This document shows positions 25,185-34,515 of a stretch of DNA of 64,000 nt, one piece after another. Position 1 is the stretch's first letter. The number at the start of each line of letters is the position of its first letter. Below the pieces are notes generated by a model. That model was not told where the DNA came from, made no database searches, and saw only the letters and a program-made list of their open reading frames with translations. The translations under genes and the position numbers were made by a program. Origin of the DNA: Bradyrhizobium sp. SSBR45G (lineage in GTDB: Bacteria; Pseudomonadota; Alphaproteobacteria; Rhizobiales; Xanthobacteraceae); assembly GCF_030159255.1 (NCBI RefSeq), contig NZ_BSCT01000041.1, positions 1-64,000 on the forward strand, given 5' to 3'.

Positions 25185-26353
25185 GCGGCGCCCCTCCCCG
25201 AGTTTCAGGAATCATCCAGATGACCGATCACCGCGCGGCGCAGCTCGCGACACGCCTGGCCTTCTTCGTTGCCGGCTTCGGCATCGCCTGCTGGGCACCG
25301 CTGGTGCCGTTCGCCAAGCAGCGTCTGGCGGTGGACGACGCCACGCTCGGGCTCCTGCTGCTCTCGCTCGGCGTCGGCTCGGTCGCGTCGATGCTGGCCG
25401 CCGGCCTGCTGAGCGCCCGCTTCGGCAGCAAGCCCGTCGTCGTCGTCAGTGGCATCGCCCTCAGCCTGCTGCTGCCGCCGCTGACGATCGCGGCAACGCC
25501 GCTCGCCCTTGCGCTGGCCCTGTTCGCGTTCGGTGCAGCGCTCGGCTCGCTCGACGTCGCCGTGAACATCCAGGCCATCGAGGTCGAGCGGCTGAGCGAG
25601 CGGCCGCTGATGTCCGGCTTTCACGCCCAATTCAGCATCGGCGGCTTTGCGGGCTCGGGCGTGATGACTTTGCTGCTCGCCGTCGACGTTGCACCGCTGC
25701 TCGGCACGCTGGCCTGCTGCGCACTCGCTTTCGTCGCGATGTTCATCGCTGCGCCGCGACTGATCGCGAGCCGACCGGCTCAGTCCGGGCCCCTGCTCGT
25801 GCTGCCCCACGGCGCCGTGCTGCTGCTGGCCGCGCTCGCGGCGATCATGTTTCTCGTCGAAGGCGCCATGCTCGACTGGAGCGCCTTGCTGCTGACCGGC
25901 TCCGGCCGCCTGCCCGCCGCACAGGCGGGGCTTGGCTACATCATGTTCTCGATCGCGATGACGGCTGGCCGCCTGGTCGGTGACACGGTCGTCGCACGGA
26001 TCGGCGACCGCGCGACCTTGCTGTGGGGCAGCGCGATCGCCATCATCGGCTTCGTGGTGCTGCTGACCGTTCCTTTCGTGGTGGCCGCCATGGCCGGCTT
26101 TGCCCTGATCGGCATCGGCGCGTCCAATCTCGTCCCCGTCCTGTTCCGTGGAGCCGGCGCCCAGACCACCATGCCCGTTGGTCTTGCGGTCGCCGCGGTC
26201 ACCACCGCCGGCTATTCCGGCGTGCTGCTCGGGCCCGCCGGCATCGGCTTCGTCGCCGCAGCAACCAGCCTGCCGACCGCGTTCTGGATCCTCGCCGGAC
26301 TGCTCGTCATCGTCCTCGCGAGCGCCCCGCTGGTGGCGAGGGCACCGCGATAG
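25181..26353 (+). CDS. MFS transporter
   Basis: A 390-aa inner-membrane protein with about twelve transmembrane helices in two bundles, and the MFS loop signature in GLLSARFGSKPVVVVSG (about 76-92) and VARIGDRATLL in the second half. It is translationally coupled to the DeoR regulator, so it is a candidate importer of a sugar acid or deoxy sugar for the dgo enzymes, though MFS members of this type also export. It ends three bases from the convergent CDF gene. Confidence 0.88.
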   Translation: MSGAPPRVSGIIQMTDHRAAQLATRLAFFVAGFGIACWAPLVPFAKQRLAVDDATLGLLLLSLGVGSVASMLAAGLLSARFGSKPVVVVSGIALSLLLPPLTIAATPLALALALFAFGAALGSLDVAVNIQAIEVERLSERPLMSGFHAQFSIGGFAGSGVMTLLLAVDVAPLLGTLACCALAFVAMFIAAPRLIASRPAQSGPLLVLPHGAVLLLAALAAIMFLVEGAMLDWSALLLTGSGRLPAAQAGLGYIMFSIAMTAGRLVGDTVVARIGDRATLLWGSAIAIIGFVVLLTVPFVVAAMAGFALIGIGASNLVPVLFRGAGAQTTMPVGLAVAAVTTAGYSGVLLGPAGIGFVAAATSLPTAFWILAGLLVIVLASAPLVARAPR

Positions 26354-26355
26354 GC

Positions 26356-27345
26356 CTACGCGGGAGCCGGACCGCCCTGCAGCTGGCGCGCGCGCACGTC
26401 CTGATAGCGAACGTTGGTCTGCGGCTTCACGAACAGCGCGGCGATGACCGGATGACGGGCGCGCAACGCGGCCTCGATCGCGACGACGGTGCGCTCGATG
26501 TCGTCGGCCCGCAAATGATCGCTGAACTCGATGCTGAGGGCGACCACGACCTGCTGCGGTGACAGCTGTACCGTGAGCAGGCCGTTGGCGGCGAGCACGC
26601 CTTCCGATGTCCGGGCAATCTCGAGAATGGAGCTCGCAAGCTCCGGGTCCGCCGGCTCGCCGATCAGAAGGCTCTTGCTCTCGCGCGCCAGCACCATCGA
26701 CGTGGCTGCGAGCAGCAGCCCGATCAGGATCGAGCCGATGCCATCCCACGCCGGCTGCTCGAACACGACGGCCGCCGCTGTGGCTGCGGCCGCGATGACG
26801 ATGCCGACCAGCGCGGCGCTGTCCTCGAACACGACCATGAAGGCCGGCGGATCCTTGCTGCGCCGGAACGCCTCGACATAAGAGAGGCCTGGGGCGGCCC
26901 TGCGAAACTGCCGGACCGCCACCCACCAGGAAGCTGCCTCGAAGACGAACGACAGGCCGAGCACGATGAAGTTCACCGTCGGGTCCTCGATCGGCCGCGG
27001 CTCCATCAGGTGCAGGACGCCCTCGTACAGCGACACGCCGGCCCCGAACGCGAACAGCAGCACTGCGACGATGAAGCTCCAGAAGTAGAGCTCGCGGCCG
27101 TGGCCCAGGGGATGCTGGCGGTCGGGCGGACGACTGGCCCGGTGGAAGCCGTAGAGCAGAACGAGCTCGTTCGCGGTATCGACGACCGAGTGGATCGCCT
27201 CGCTCATCATCGCCGAGCTGCCCGTCCAGGCCGCAGCTGCAATCTTGGTGCAGGCGACGAGCAGATTGCCGGCGAGCGCGGCATAGACGGCAATCTTGGA
27301 ATCCGTGCTCGCCGCCATCGCCCCTGCCCGCACGGTTGCATTCAT
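26356..27345 (-). CDS. Cation diffusion facilitator, ZnT9-like motif
   Basis: A 329-aa divalent-metal transporter of the CDF family with six predicted membrane helices (about 20-210) and a cytoplasmic C-terminal domain (about 230-320). TM2 carries the metal motif HSVVD in SEAIHSVVDTANE. TM5 shows FEDSAALVG where FieF-type members have HxxxD. This ED(S/T)AA pattern resembles the ZnT9-like branch, so metal choice may differ from classical Zn/Fe exporters. The gene stands alone, divergent from the nucleoside deaminase. The family is secure; the metal is not. Confidence 0.88.
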   Translation of the reverse strand: MNATVRAGAMAASTDSKIAVYAALAGNLLVACTKIAAAAWTGSSAMMSEAIHSVVDTANELVLLYGFHRASRPPDRQHPLGHGRELYFWSFIVAVLLFAFGAGVSLYEGVLHLMEPRPIEDPTVNFIVLGLSFVFEAASWWVAVRQFRRAAPGLSYVEAFRRSKDPPAFMVVFEDSAALVGIVIAAAATAAAVVFEQPAWDGIGSILIGLLLAATSMVLARESKSLLIGEPADPELASSILEIARTSEGVLAANGLLTVQLSPQQVVVALSIEFSDHLRADDIERTVVAIEAALRARHPVIAALFVKPQTNVRYQDVRARQLQGGPAPA

Positions 27346-27437
27346 TGTGCGCCGGGCAACGCATCCTGCAAGGATCGGTTCCCTTGCGAAGCTCAGCCAG
27401 AGGGCTCAGGATCACCCGACGGCAATGGAGCAGCGCG

Positions 27438-27962
27438 ATGATGAAGGACGGCGAGACCCAGGCAAGTGATGGACATTTGGCCCATGGGCAAGCGCGTGAT
27501 ACGCATTTCCTGCGCCACAGCTTCGCAGTCGCCCGCCGCTCGATGGCGCACGGCAATCATCCGTTTGCCGCCATCCTCGTCGACGCCGACGGCCAGGTGC
27601 TGATCGAGGCCGAGAACGGCTACATGCCGGCGCACGATGCCACGGCCCATGCGGAACGACTGGTTGCAACACAGGCCAGCACGACGATTTCACCCGAAAT
27701 CAGGACGGCGGCGACGCTCTATTCATCCGCCGAGCCCTGCGCGATGTGCGCCGGCGCGATCTACTGGGCCGGCATCGGGCGCGTGGTCTACGGCCTGAGC
27801 GAACGGCGGCTGCGCGACTTCACCGGCAACCATCCCGAGAATCCGACGCTTGACCTGCCCTGCCGCGACGTCTTTGCGAGCGGTCAGCGCGCGACCGAGG
27901 TCGTAGGGCCGCTGCTGGAGGACGAAGCGGCCATGCTTCACGTCGGCGTCTGGCACAAGTAA
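27438..27962 (+). CDS. Nucleoside/guanine deaminase
   Basis: A 174-aa zinc-dependent deaminase of the cytidine/tRNA-adenosine deaminase superfamily. It has the zinc His and catalytic Glu in HAE (TAHAERL, about residue 75) and PCAMCAGAIYW, which contributes the two zinc cysteines. The short length and the context (xanthine dehydrogenase and urate oxidase downstream) fit a guanine or nucleoside deaminase giving xanthine. A TadA-like tRNA role is less likely because of the ~30-residue N-terminal extension and the C-terminal pattern. The ATG at 27438 is the first of two consecutive ATGs. A perfect hairpin follows the stop. Confidence 0.85.
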   Translation: MMKDGETQASDGHLAHGQARDTHFLRHSFAVARRSMAHGNHPFAAILVDADGQVLIEAENGYMPAHDATAHAERLVATQASTTISPEIRTAATLYSSAEPCAMCAGAIYWAGIGRVVYGLSERRLRDFTGNHPENPTLDLPCRDVFASGQRATEVVGPLLEDEAAMLHVGVWHK

Positions 27963-27980
27963 TCGTCTTCAAATGAAAAG

Positions 27981-28007
27981 GGCGCCGCGACGAAGCCGCG
28001 GCGCCCT
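27981..28007 (-). terminator. Rho-independent terminator of the porin-like gene
   Basis: A perfect 10-bp stem (GGGCGCCGCG with CGCGGCGCCC) with a 7-nt loop. On the minus strand it is followed by TTTT, and it lies just past the stop of the outer-membrane gene. It may also stop transcription from the plus-strand deaminase. Confidence 0.85.
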
Positions 28008-28024
28008 GGATCGTGATCAACCGA

Positions 28025-29146
28025 TCAGAACTTGACGGTCACACCCGAGTACAGCGACGACTCGGTGCAGGCGCCGGTGGAGACGCGGGTGCCGCCGGCT
28101 CCGGCAACGGAGCAGCCAACTGCGTTGTTGTGGTCGAGGCCGAACTTGTTCTGCCAGTAGCGATAGGCCACCCAGACGTCGATCATGTGGCTCTGCTTTT
28201 CACCCCACATCGCCTTCGATGCGTCGAAGGTCAGACGGATCGGCTCCGAGTTGAACTCGATCTTGGTCGGATACACGCCGTTCGCGACGCTGGCCGGGAG
28301 CGGCTCGGTGTCGGTGCCCTTCTTGCCATACCAGCCGGCGCGGCCCGAGATCGAGAAGAACTGCATGTTCTCGGGCAGGAAGCCGAGATCCATGTAGTAG
28401 TTCGTCTCGACCGCCCAGGTCGGCTTGAACGATGTATTGCCGTCGGCGATACAGGGGTTCGACCAGCCGGCGCCGCACTGCGAGAACGAGTTGTGGTTGG
28501 CGAACTCCCAGTACATCAGGGGAGCGACGTTGAAATAGCCCTTGTAGGGCAGATTGAACGCGAACTGCAGACCGGCAACGACGTCACGCTTGGCCGCACC
28601 GAAATAGCGGTTCTCGGTGTTGGCATCCATGCCCACTTCGAACGAGATGTTCTGCAGCGGGCCCATCGTGAAGGCCTTGGTGTTGAAGATCTGGTTCCAG
28701 CCGAAGGTCGAGCGGAACAGGCCGTAGATCTCGGTCGCACCGGCGCAGCTTGCCGGCGTGAACGCAAAGCCCGCGTTCGGCGACACGATGCCGCCGGTCT
28801 GCGTGCACGGCCCGGCCGGATCGTTATGGTCCGACTTGAACAGCGAGATCGTGAAGAAGTTGGTGCCGTAACCCCACACGTCGAAGTGAGTGAACGAATA
28901 GACCTGCTTGGCGGTGTTTGGGTTGAAGGTGCCGTTGGCGTTGGCGGTCCAGGCGCCCGGCTGTCGGGCATTGAAGATGTAGGAGAAGCTGACGCGGTTA
29001 TCGACCACGAGGAAGAACGGCAGGTCCGCCGGCGCCTTCTTGGCGATCGCCTTGGCCGGCAGATCAGCCGCGCCGGCGACCCCGGCCGACGTAAGCGCCG
29101 CCGCGCCGAGCGCGATGGCAGCCATAATGGTTTTATAGAACGACAT
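28025..29146 (-). CDS. Outer-membrane channel-like protein
   Basis: A 373-aa secreted protein with a signal peptide (about 1-25, ending GVAGAAD), alternating beta-strand-like sequence rich in aromatic residues, several cysteine pairs in loops, and a C-terminal VTVKF. The terminal Phe and strand pattern fit a beta-barrel. It resembles nucleoside-channel (Tsx-like) proteins in style, and it lies beside a nucleoside ABC transporter, so purine uptake across the outer membrane is a reasonable inference. I chose ATG 29146 with GGGGGTG upstream; a GTG at 29155 adds three residues. It ends at a strong terminator. Confidence 0.78.
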   Translation of the reverse strand: MSFYKTIMAAIALGAAALTSAGVAGAADLPAKAIAKKAPADLPFFLVVDNRVSFSYIFNARQPGAWTANANGTFNPNTAKQVYSFTHFDVWGYGTNFFTISLFKSDHNDPAGPCTQTGGIVSPNAGFAFTPASCAGATEIYGLFRSTFGWNQIFNTKAFTMGPLQNISFEVGMDANTENRYFGAAKRDVVAGLQFAFNLPYKGYFNVAPLMYWEFANHNSFSQCGAGWSNPCIADGNTSFKPTWAVETNYYMDLGFLPENMQFFSISGRAGWYGKKGTDTEPLPASVANGVYPTKIEFNSEPIRLTFDASKAMWGEKQSHMIDVWVAYRYWQNKFGLDHNNAVGCSVAGAGGTRVSTGACTESSLYSGVTVKF

Positions 29147-29726
29147 CTCAAACACCCCCAGTTAACAAGCGCCGATTCCCGACTTGCATGCACACTTGCG
29201 CCGTTCTCCCGGCACGAGAAGCCTCAACTTTCTCCAGATGTTGCACGTAGTTTGATCAAGGTTCCGCCCGATTGCGGCGACGGCTGCGGTCATCGGGTTC
29301 CAGGGCGTGGGACGATCGGTCGCGGCCAGTGGAGCACTCAATCCGATGTTGCCGCTTCAGATTGCTGACATTTTTCGAAACGGCACGACGCAACATGCGA
29401 TGGATTTTCAGCTTCATTCCGTTGCGCGATCGAAGCGCGACGTCCGCATGGAATGATGCTGCTCATTCAACGGGCAGGCTGCCTCAAGCGGCGTATTTCC
29501 GGCGACTGTCGCAAAAGTGCCACACGCTCATTTCGAGGTCTCGTTGCAACGCGGCATTCTGCAACTCGCCACTCGGCCACGTGTTTTGTTGTCAACTGAT
29601 CGGCTGCTGAGCAAGAGTTGGGCAGAGGATGGCGCTTTTCGGCTCTTACGTGCCGCCGCAAATTAGCTCACAATTGAGGCAGTTCCATTCACTGCCCATT
29701 CCAATCACTGCTCATGACGCAGCACA
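29147..29726. other. Divergent promoter region, with tandem repeat
   Basis: About 580 bases between the porin-like gene and the nucleoside ABC ATPase gene, without a supported gene. It is less GC-rich toward its right end. Two adjacent 16-nt units (29685-29700 and 29701-29716, 13 of 16 identical, core TCACTG) sit just before the ATG at 29727. No clear Shine-Dalgarno element is seen there. Confidence 0.5.
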
Positions 29727-31295
29727 ATGCTTGACCCCGGCCCGGCCGCTCCTCGCACCACCCAACCGCTCCTGCAGACGGTCGGATTGACCAAGCGCTA
29801 TGGCGATTTCCTGGCCAACGACAAGATCGACATCGAGATCTTCCCGCGCGAGATCCATGCGCTGTTGGGTGAGAACGGGGCCGGCAAGTCGACCCTGGTC
29901 AAGACCATCTATGGCCTGGTGCAGCCGAGTGCCGGCGAACTGCGCTGGCAAGGCGCTCCTGTGAAGCTATCGGGACCTTCCGAAGCGCGCTCGCTCGGCA
30001 TCGGCATGGTGTTCCAGCATTTCTCACTGTTCGACAATCTCACGGTGGCCGAGAACGTCGCGCTCGGGCTGGACGGCAAAGAGCCTTTCAAGGCGATGTC
30101 GGCCCGCCTGGCAAAGGTGGCCCAGGACTACGGCCTGCCGCTCGATCCCAATCGCGAGGTCTGGCAATTGTCGGTCGGCGAGCGGCAGCGCATCGAGATC
30201 GTCCGCGCCCTGATGCAGAATCCGAAATTCCTCATCCTGGATGAGCCCACGGCCGTGCTGACGCCGCAGGAGGCCGATCAGCTGTTCGTGGTGCTCGAGC
30301 GTCTGAAGGCCGAAGGCCGCGCCATCCTCTACATCAGCCACAAGCTCGATGAGGTGAAGCGGCTGTGCGACACCGCCACCATCCTGCGCGGCGGCAAAAA
30401 GATATCGACCTGCAATCCGAAGCTGGAGACGGCCGCCTCGCTCGCCCGCATGATGGTCGGCACCGAGATCAAGGAGGTGAAGCCGCCGGCCGAGCGGCGC
30501 ACCACCGTGCCGCGGCTCGTGGTCAACGATCTCACGGTCGCGCCCGCCGAATTGCACGGCGTGCGCTTGCAGAATGTTTCTTTCGAGCTGAAGGGCGGCG
30601 AGATCCTCGGCATTGCCGGCGTCGCCGGCAATGGGCAGGACGAGCTGTTCGCCGCGCTCTCCGGCGAACGCCTCGTCAAGGAGCCTGGCACGATCATCAT
30701 CGACGGGCTCGCCTGCGGCAACCTCTCGATCACCCAGCGGCGCAAGATGGGCGCGGCCTTCGTGCCGGAGGAACGGCTGGGTCACGGCACCGCGCCGCGG
30801 ATGCGATTGTCGGAGAATGCGCTGCTGACCGGACACGCGGCCAGCGACATGGTCCGCCACGGCTTCATCAACGCCGCAGCGACGCTGCGGACCGTCGATC
30901 GCACCACGGAAACCTTCGACGTCCGCAAGGCCAAGCGCGACCCGGAAGCTGCGAGCCTGTCCGGCGGCAATCTGCAGAAATTCGTCGTTGGCCGCGAAAT
31001 CCTGCGCACGCCGGCCGTGCTCGTCGTCAACCAGCCGACCTGGGGCGTCGACGCGGGGGCTGCCGCGATCATTCGCCAGGCGCTGATCGATCTCGCCAGC
31101 GCCGGCGCGGCCGTGCTCGTCACCAGCCAGGATCTCGACGAGCTGATCGAGATCGCCGACCGCATCGCGGTAATGTTTCACGGCCATCTCTCTGAAGCGC
31201 TGCCGCGTGCCGAGGCGACGCGCGAGAAGCTGGGCCTGCTGATGGGCGGCGCCAGTCTCGACCAGAAGGAGGCCGCGCATGCAGCTGGTGCTTGA
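29727..31295 (+). CDS. Nucleoside ABC transporter ATPase (two-domain)
   Basis: A 522-aa protein with two ABC domains in tandem, as in RbsA and the YufO-type nucleoside transporters. The first has Walker A GENGAGKST (about 49-57) and signature LSVGERQR; the second has GVAGNGQDE, a degenerate Walker A, and signature LSGGNLQK. This asymmetry is normal for the family. It energises uptake with the two permeases and the BMP lipoprotein-like receptor encoded next. Its stop overlaps the first permease by 17 bases. The substrate is inferred to be purine nucleosides or bases from the catabolic genes around it. Confidence 0.92.
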   Translation: MLDPGPAAPRTTQPLLQTVGLTKRYGDFLANDKIDIEIFPREIHALLGENGAGKSTLVKTIYGLVQPSAGELRWQGAPVKLSGPSEARSLGIGMVFQHFSLFDNLTVAENVALGLDGKEPFKAMSARLAKVAQDYGLPLDPNREVWQLSVGERQRIEIVRALMQNPKFLILDEPTAVLTPQEADQLFVVLERLKAEGRAILYISHKLDEVKRLCDTATILRGGKKISTCNPKLETAASLARMMVGTEIKEVKPPAERRTTVPRLVVNDLTVAPAELHGVRLQNVSFELKGGEILGIAGVAGNGQDELFAALSGERLVKEPGTIIIDGLACGNLSITQRRKMGAAFVPEERLGHGTAPRMRLSENALLTGHAASDMVRHGFINAAATLRTVDRTTETFDVRKAKRDPEAASLSGGNLQKFVVGREILRTPAVLVVNQPTWGVDAGAAAIIRQALIDLASAGAAVLVTSQDLDELIEIADRIAVMFHGHLSEALPRAEATREKLGLLMGGASLDQKEAAHAAGA

Positions 31296-32370
31296 GAAAC
31301 GCGCCGAGCGCTCGCGCACCATCGCGCTGATCTCGCCGCTGATCGCGATCGGGCTGACGCTCGTCACCATGAGCGTGCTGTTCGCCGTGCTCGGCAAGAA
31401 CCCGATCACGGCACTCGGCGTCTACTTCATCGCGCCGCTCACCGACAGCTATTCGCTGCAGGAGATCGCGGTCAAGGCGACGCCGCTGGTGATGATCGCG
31501 ATCGGCTTGTCGCTGTGCTACCTCGCCAACGCCTGGAATATCGGCGCCGAGGGCCAGTTCCTGATCGGCGCCGTCGCCGGGAGCTGGATCGCGGTGAAGA
31601 CGCAAGGCACCGAGGCCGGGCACTGGGTGCTGCCGGCGATGCTGGTCGCGGGCGCCGTCGCCGGCGCGCTGTATGCGCTGATCCCGGCACTCTGCCGCGT
31701 GAAGTTCGGCGCCAGCGAGATCCTCACCAGCCTGATGCTGGTCTATGTCGCAGATCTCATTCTCGACTATCTGGTGCGCGGCCCGTGGCGTGATCCCGCC
31801 GGCTTCAACTTTCCCACCACGGCGGAGTTCGATCCCGTCGCGACCGTGCCGGTCCTCATTGAAGGCGGCCGTCTGCATCTCGGCAGCATCATCGCGCTGG
31901 TTGTCGTCGCCTGCGCCTTCGTGCTGCTCGACCGGACCATCAAGGGCTTCGAGATCCGCGTCGTCGGCGTTGCCCCTCGGGCCGCCCGCTTCGGCGGCTT
32001 CAATTCCAACCAGCTCGTCCTTCTGACCTTCGCCGTGTCTGGCGCGTTGGCGGGCCTCGCCGGCATCATCGAGGTGGCGGGACCGATCGGACATCTGCAG
32101 CCTGGCATCTCGCCCGGCTACGGCTTCACCGCGATCATCGTGGCCTTCCTCGGACGGCTCAATCCGGTTGGAATATTAATTGCAGGATTGTTTCTCGCGC
32201 TGACGTTCATTGGGGGTGAGCAGGCCCAGATCACGATGAAGATTCCGCTCGATGTGACCAAGGTGTTCCAGGGCATCCTGCTGTTCTACGTGCTCGCCTG
32301 CGACTCCCTCATCCTCTATCGTTTCAAGCTCGTCTTCGCCTCGCGGCAGGTGCAAAGTGGTGCTGGTTGA
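31279..32370 (+). CDS. Nucleoside ABC transporter permease 1
   Basis: A 363-aa inner-membrane permease of the branched-chain/BPD_transp_2 group (YufP-like) with eight to ten helices. The GLSLCYLANAWNIGAEGQFLIGA segment (about 75-97) is a hallmark of nucleoside and ribose-type permeases, and GEQAQITMKIP near the C-terminus marks the ATPase-contacting loop. It overlaps both neighbouring genes. Confidence 0.92.
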   Translation: MQLVLEKRAERSRTIALISPLIAIGLTLVTMSVLFAVLGKNPITALGVYFIAPLTDSYSLQEIAVKATPLVMIAIGLSLCYLANAWNIGAEGQFLIGAVAGSWIAVKTQGTEAGHWVLPAMLVAGAVAGALYALIPALCRVKFGASEILTSLMLVYVADLILDYLVRGPWRDPAGFNFPTTAEFDPVATVPVLIEGGRLHLGSIIALVVVACAFVLLDRTIKGFEIRVVGVAPRAARFGGFNSNQLVLLTFAVSGALAGLAGIIEVAGPIGHLQPGISPGYGFTAIIVAFLGRLNPVGILIAGLFLALTFIGGEQAQITMKIPLDVTKVFQGILLFYVLACDSLILYRFKLVFASRQVQSGAG

Positions 32371-33274
32371 AGCAATCATCCTGTCGGTGCTCGCCGCATC
32401 GACGCCGCTGCTGCTCGCAGCAACCGGTGAGCTCGTCACCGAGCGCGCGGGCGTTCTCAACCTCGGCGTCGAGGGCATGATGATCGTCGGCGCCGCGTGC
32501 GGCTTCGGTGCAGCCTGGCTGTCGGGCTCGATCATCGTCGGCGCGCTGTGCGGCATCATCGCCGGCATGCTGCTGTCGCTGATCTTCGCGTTCATGACCC
32601 TGGGCCTTGCCGTGAACCAGGTCGCAACCGGGCTCGCCCTGACCATCCTCGGCATCGGGCTGTCGGGCCTGATCGGTGCGCGCTTCGTCGGCGAGCGCAT
32701 CACCACCGCGCCGCATCTGTACATTCCTGGGCTGAGCGACATCCCGCTGGTCGGCCGCATCCTGTTCGGCGAGGACGCCTTCGTCTATCTGTCGCTGGCC
32801 CTGATCGTCGCCGTCTGGTGGTTCCTCTACCGCACCCGCGCCGGCCTCGTGCTGCGCGCCTGCGGCGACAATCACGTCTCCGCGCACGCGCTCGGCTATC
32901 CCGTGCTGCGCATCCGGATGCTGGCGGTGCTGTTCGGCGGCGGCTGCGCCGGGCTCGCCGGCGCCTATCTGCCGCTCGCCTATACGCCCTTCTTCATCCC
33001 CGGCATGACGGCCGGTCGCGGCTGGATCGCGCTGGCGCTCGTCGTGTTCGCATCGTGGCGGCCGGGCCGGCTCGTGATCGGCGCCTATCTGTTCGGAGCG
33101 GTGACGATCCTGCAGCTGCACGCACAAGGCGCCGGCGTCGGCATCCCCTCGCAGTTCATGTCGGCGCTGCCCTATCTCGCCACCGTGATCGTGCTGGTGC
33201 TGCTGTCGCGCGCCCGCACCGGCGGCTCGACCGCACCGGCGGCGCTCGGAACTGTGTTCGTGCCGGACCGCTGA
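32357..33274 (+). CDS. Nucleoside ABC transporter permease 2
   Basis: A 305-aa inner-membrane permease of the same group (YufQ-like). The N-terminal ELVTERAGVLNLGVEGMMIVGA segment (about 24-45) parallels the first permease. The GTG start overlaps the previous gene by 14 bases. With 31279-32370 it forms a heterodimeric channel. Confidence 0.92.
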   Translation: MVLVEAIILSVLAASTPLLLAATGELVTERAGVLNLGVEGMMIVGAACGFGAAWLSGSIIVGALCGIIAGMLLSLIFAFMTLGLAVNQVATGLALTILGIGLSGLIGARFVGERITTAPHLYIPGLSDIPLVGRILFGEDAFVYLSLALIVAVWWFLYRTRAGLVLRACGDNHVSAHALGYPVLRIRMLAVLFGGGCAGLAGAYLPLAYTPFFIPGMTAGRGWIALALVVFASWRPGRLVIGAYLFGAVTILQLHAQGAGVGIPSQFMSALPYLATVIVLVLLSRARTGGSTAPAALGTVFVPDR

Positions 33275-33355
33275 CGATTTCATCCGGAGCGCCTGCGATG
33301 GGGCGCGACGCTCTGGATCACCACGTTTTCCCCTCACTGTTTGGAGATATTGACG

Positions 33356-34435
33356 ATGATGAAAAGGCTTCTGAGCGCTGCCGCCGCGCTGGTGCTGGCG
33401 GGCAGCATCGCCGGTGTGGCGCATGCCGCTGACAAGCTGAAGGTCGGCTTCATCTATCTCGGCCCGATCGGCGACCTCGGCTGGACCTATCAGCACGAGC
33501 TCGGCCGTCAGGCGCTGGTCAAGGAGCTCGGCGACAAGATCGAGACGACCTATCTGGAGAACGTGCCGGAAGGCCCGGACTCCGAGCGCGCCATCGAGCA
33601 ATTGGTCCGCGCCGGCAACAAGCTGATCTTCACGACGTCGTTCGGCTACATGGATCCGACGCTGAAGGTCGCCAAGAAGTATCCGAACGTGCATTTCGAG
33701 CACTCTACCGGCTACAAGCGCGACAAGAACATGTCGACCTATTCGGGGCGCTGGTACCAGGGCCGCTACATCCAGGGCCAGATCGCAGCGAAGATGTCGA
33801 AGGCCGGCGTGCTCGGCTATATCGGCTCGTTCCCGATCCCGGAGGTCATCTCGGGCATCAATGCGACGATGCTCGGCGCGCAGTCGGTCAACCCGAACAT
33901 CAAGGTCAAGATCATCTGGGTCAACACCTGGTTCGACCCCGGCAAGGAGGCCGACGCCGCCAAGGCGCTGCTCGACCAGGGCGCCGACATCATCATGCAG
34001 CACACCGACAGCCCGGCGGCGATGCAGGTCGCGGCCGAGCGCGGCAAGCTCGCCTTCGGCCAGGATTCCGAGATGATCAAGTTCGGCCCCAAGGCGCAGC
34101 TGACCTCGATCCTCGACACCTGGGGCCCCTACTACATCGCCCGCGTCAAGGCCGAGCTCGACGGCACCTGGAAGTCCGAGGACACCTGGGGCGGCCTCGA
34201 CTCCAAGATGTTCGAGATGGCGCCCTACACCAACATGCCTGACGACGTGAAGAAGATGGCCGAGGAGACCCAGGCTGCGATCACCGCCGGCAAGCTGCAC
34301 CCGTTCAAATGCCCGGTGGTCGGCCAGGACGGCAAGGAGGTCGAGTGCAAGGGCGGCGCCAATCTCGCCGATGGTCAGATTCTCGGCATGAACTTCTACG
34401 TCAAGGGCGTCGACGACAAGCTGCCGGGCAAGTAG
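33356..34435 (+). CDS. BMP-family substrate-binding protein
   Basis: A 359-aa periplasmic receptor of the BMP (basic membrane protein) family, which binds nucleosides or related compounds. The signal peptide (about 1-24, ending GVAHAAD) is followed by LKVGFIYLGPIGDLGWTYQHELGR and TTSFGYMDPTLKVAKKYP, then GRWYQGRYIQGQIAAKMS. There is no lipobox cysteine, so it is soluble in the periplasm. I chose ATG 33356 with GGAG nine bases upstream. A 13-bp terminator follows. It supplies substrate to the permeases encoded just upstream. Confidence 0.92.
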   Translation: MMKRLLSAAAALVLAGSIAGVAHAADKLKVGFIYLGPIGDLGWTYQHELGRQALVKELGDKIETTYLENVPEGPDSERAIEQLVRAGNKLIFTTSFGYMDPTLKVAKKYPNVHFEHSTGYKRDKNMSTYSGRWYQGRYIQGQIAAKMSKAGVLGYIGSFPIPEVISGINATMLGAQSVNPNIKVKIIWVNTWFDPGKEADAAKALLDQGADIIMQHTDSPAAMQVAAERGKLAFGQDSEMIKFGPKAQLTSILDTWGPYYIARVKAELDGTWKSEDTWGGLDSKMFEMAPYTNMPDDVKKMAEETQAAITAGKLHPFKCPVVGQDGKEVECKGGANLADGQILGMNFYVKGVDDKLPGK

Positions 34436-34453
34436 GCGCCTCTCTCTGAGCTC

Positions 34454-34483
34454 AGCTCTCTCCCTCGCCAGAGGGAGAGAGCT
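34454..34483 (+). terminator. Terminator after nucleoside transporter operon
   Basis: A perfect 13-bp stem (AGCTCTCTCCCTC with GAGGGAGAGAGCT), a 4-nt loop GCCA and a following TTT lie 19 bases after the binding-protein stop. Confidence 0.85.
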
Positions 34484-34515
34484 TTCGATCCCAACGACTG
34501 ACATTCGTCCGCGTA

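Noticed and set aside
25205..27556. Long minus-strand frame (783 codons) across the MFS and CDF genes
   Set aside because: It is antisense to MFS and out of frame with the real CDF gene; its sequence is Arg/Gln/Asp-rich with no domain.
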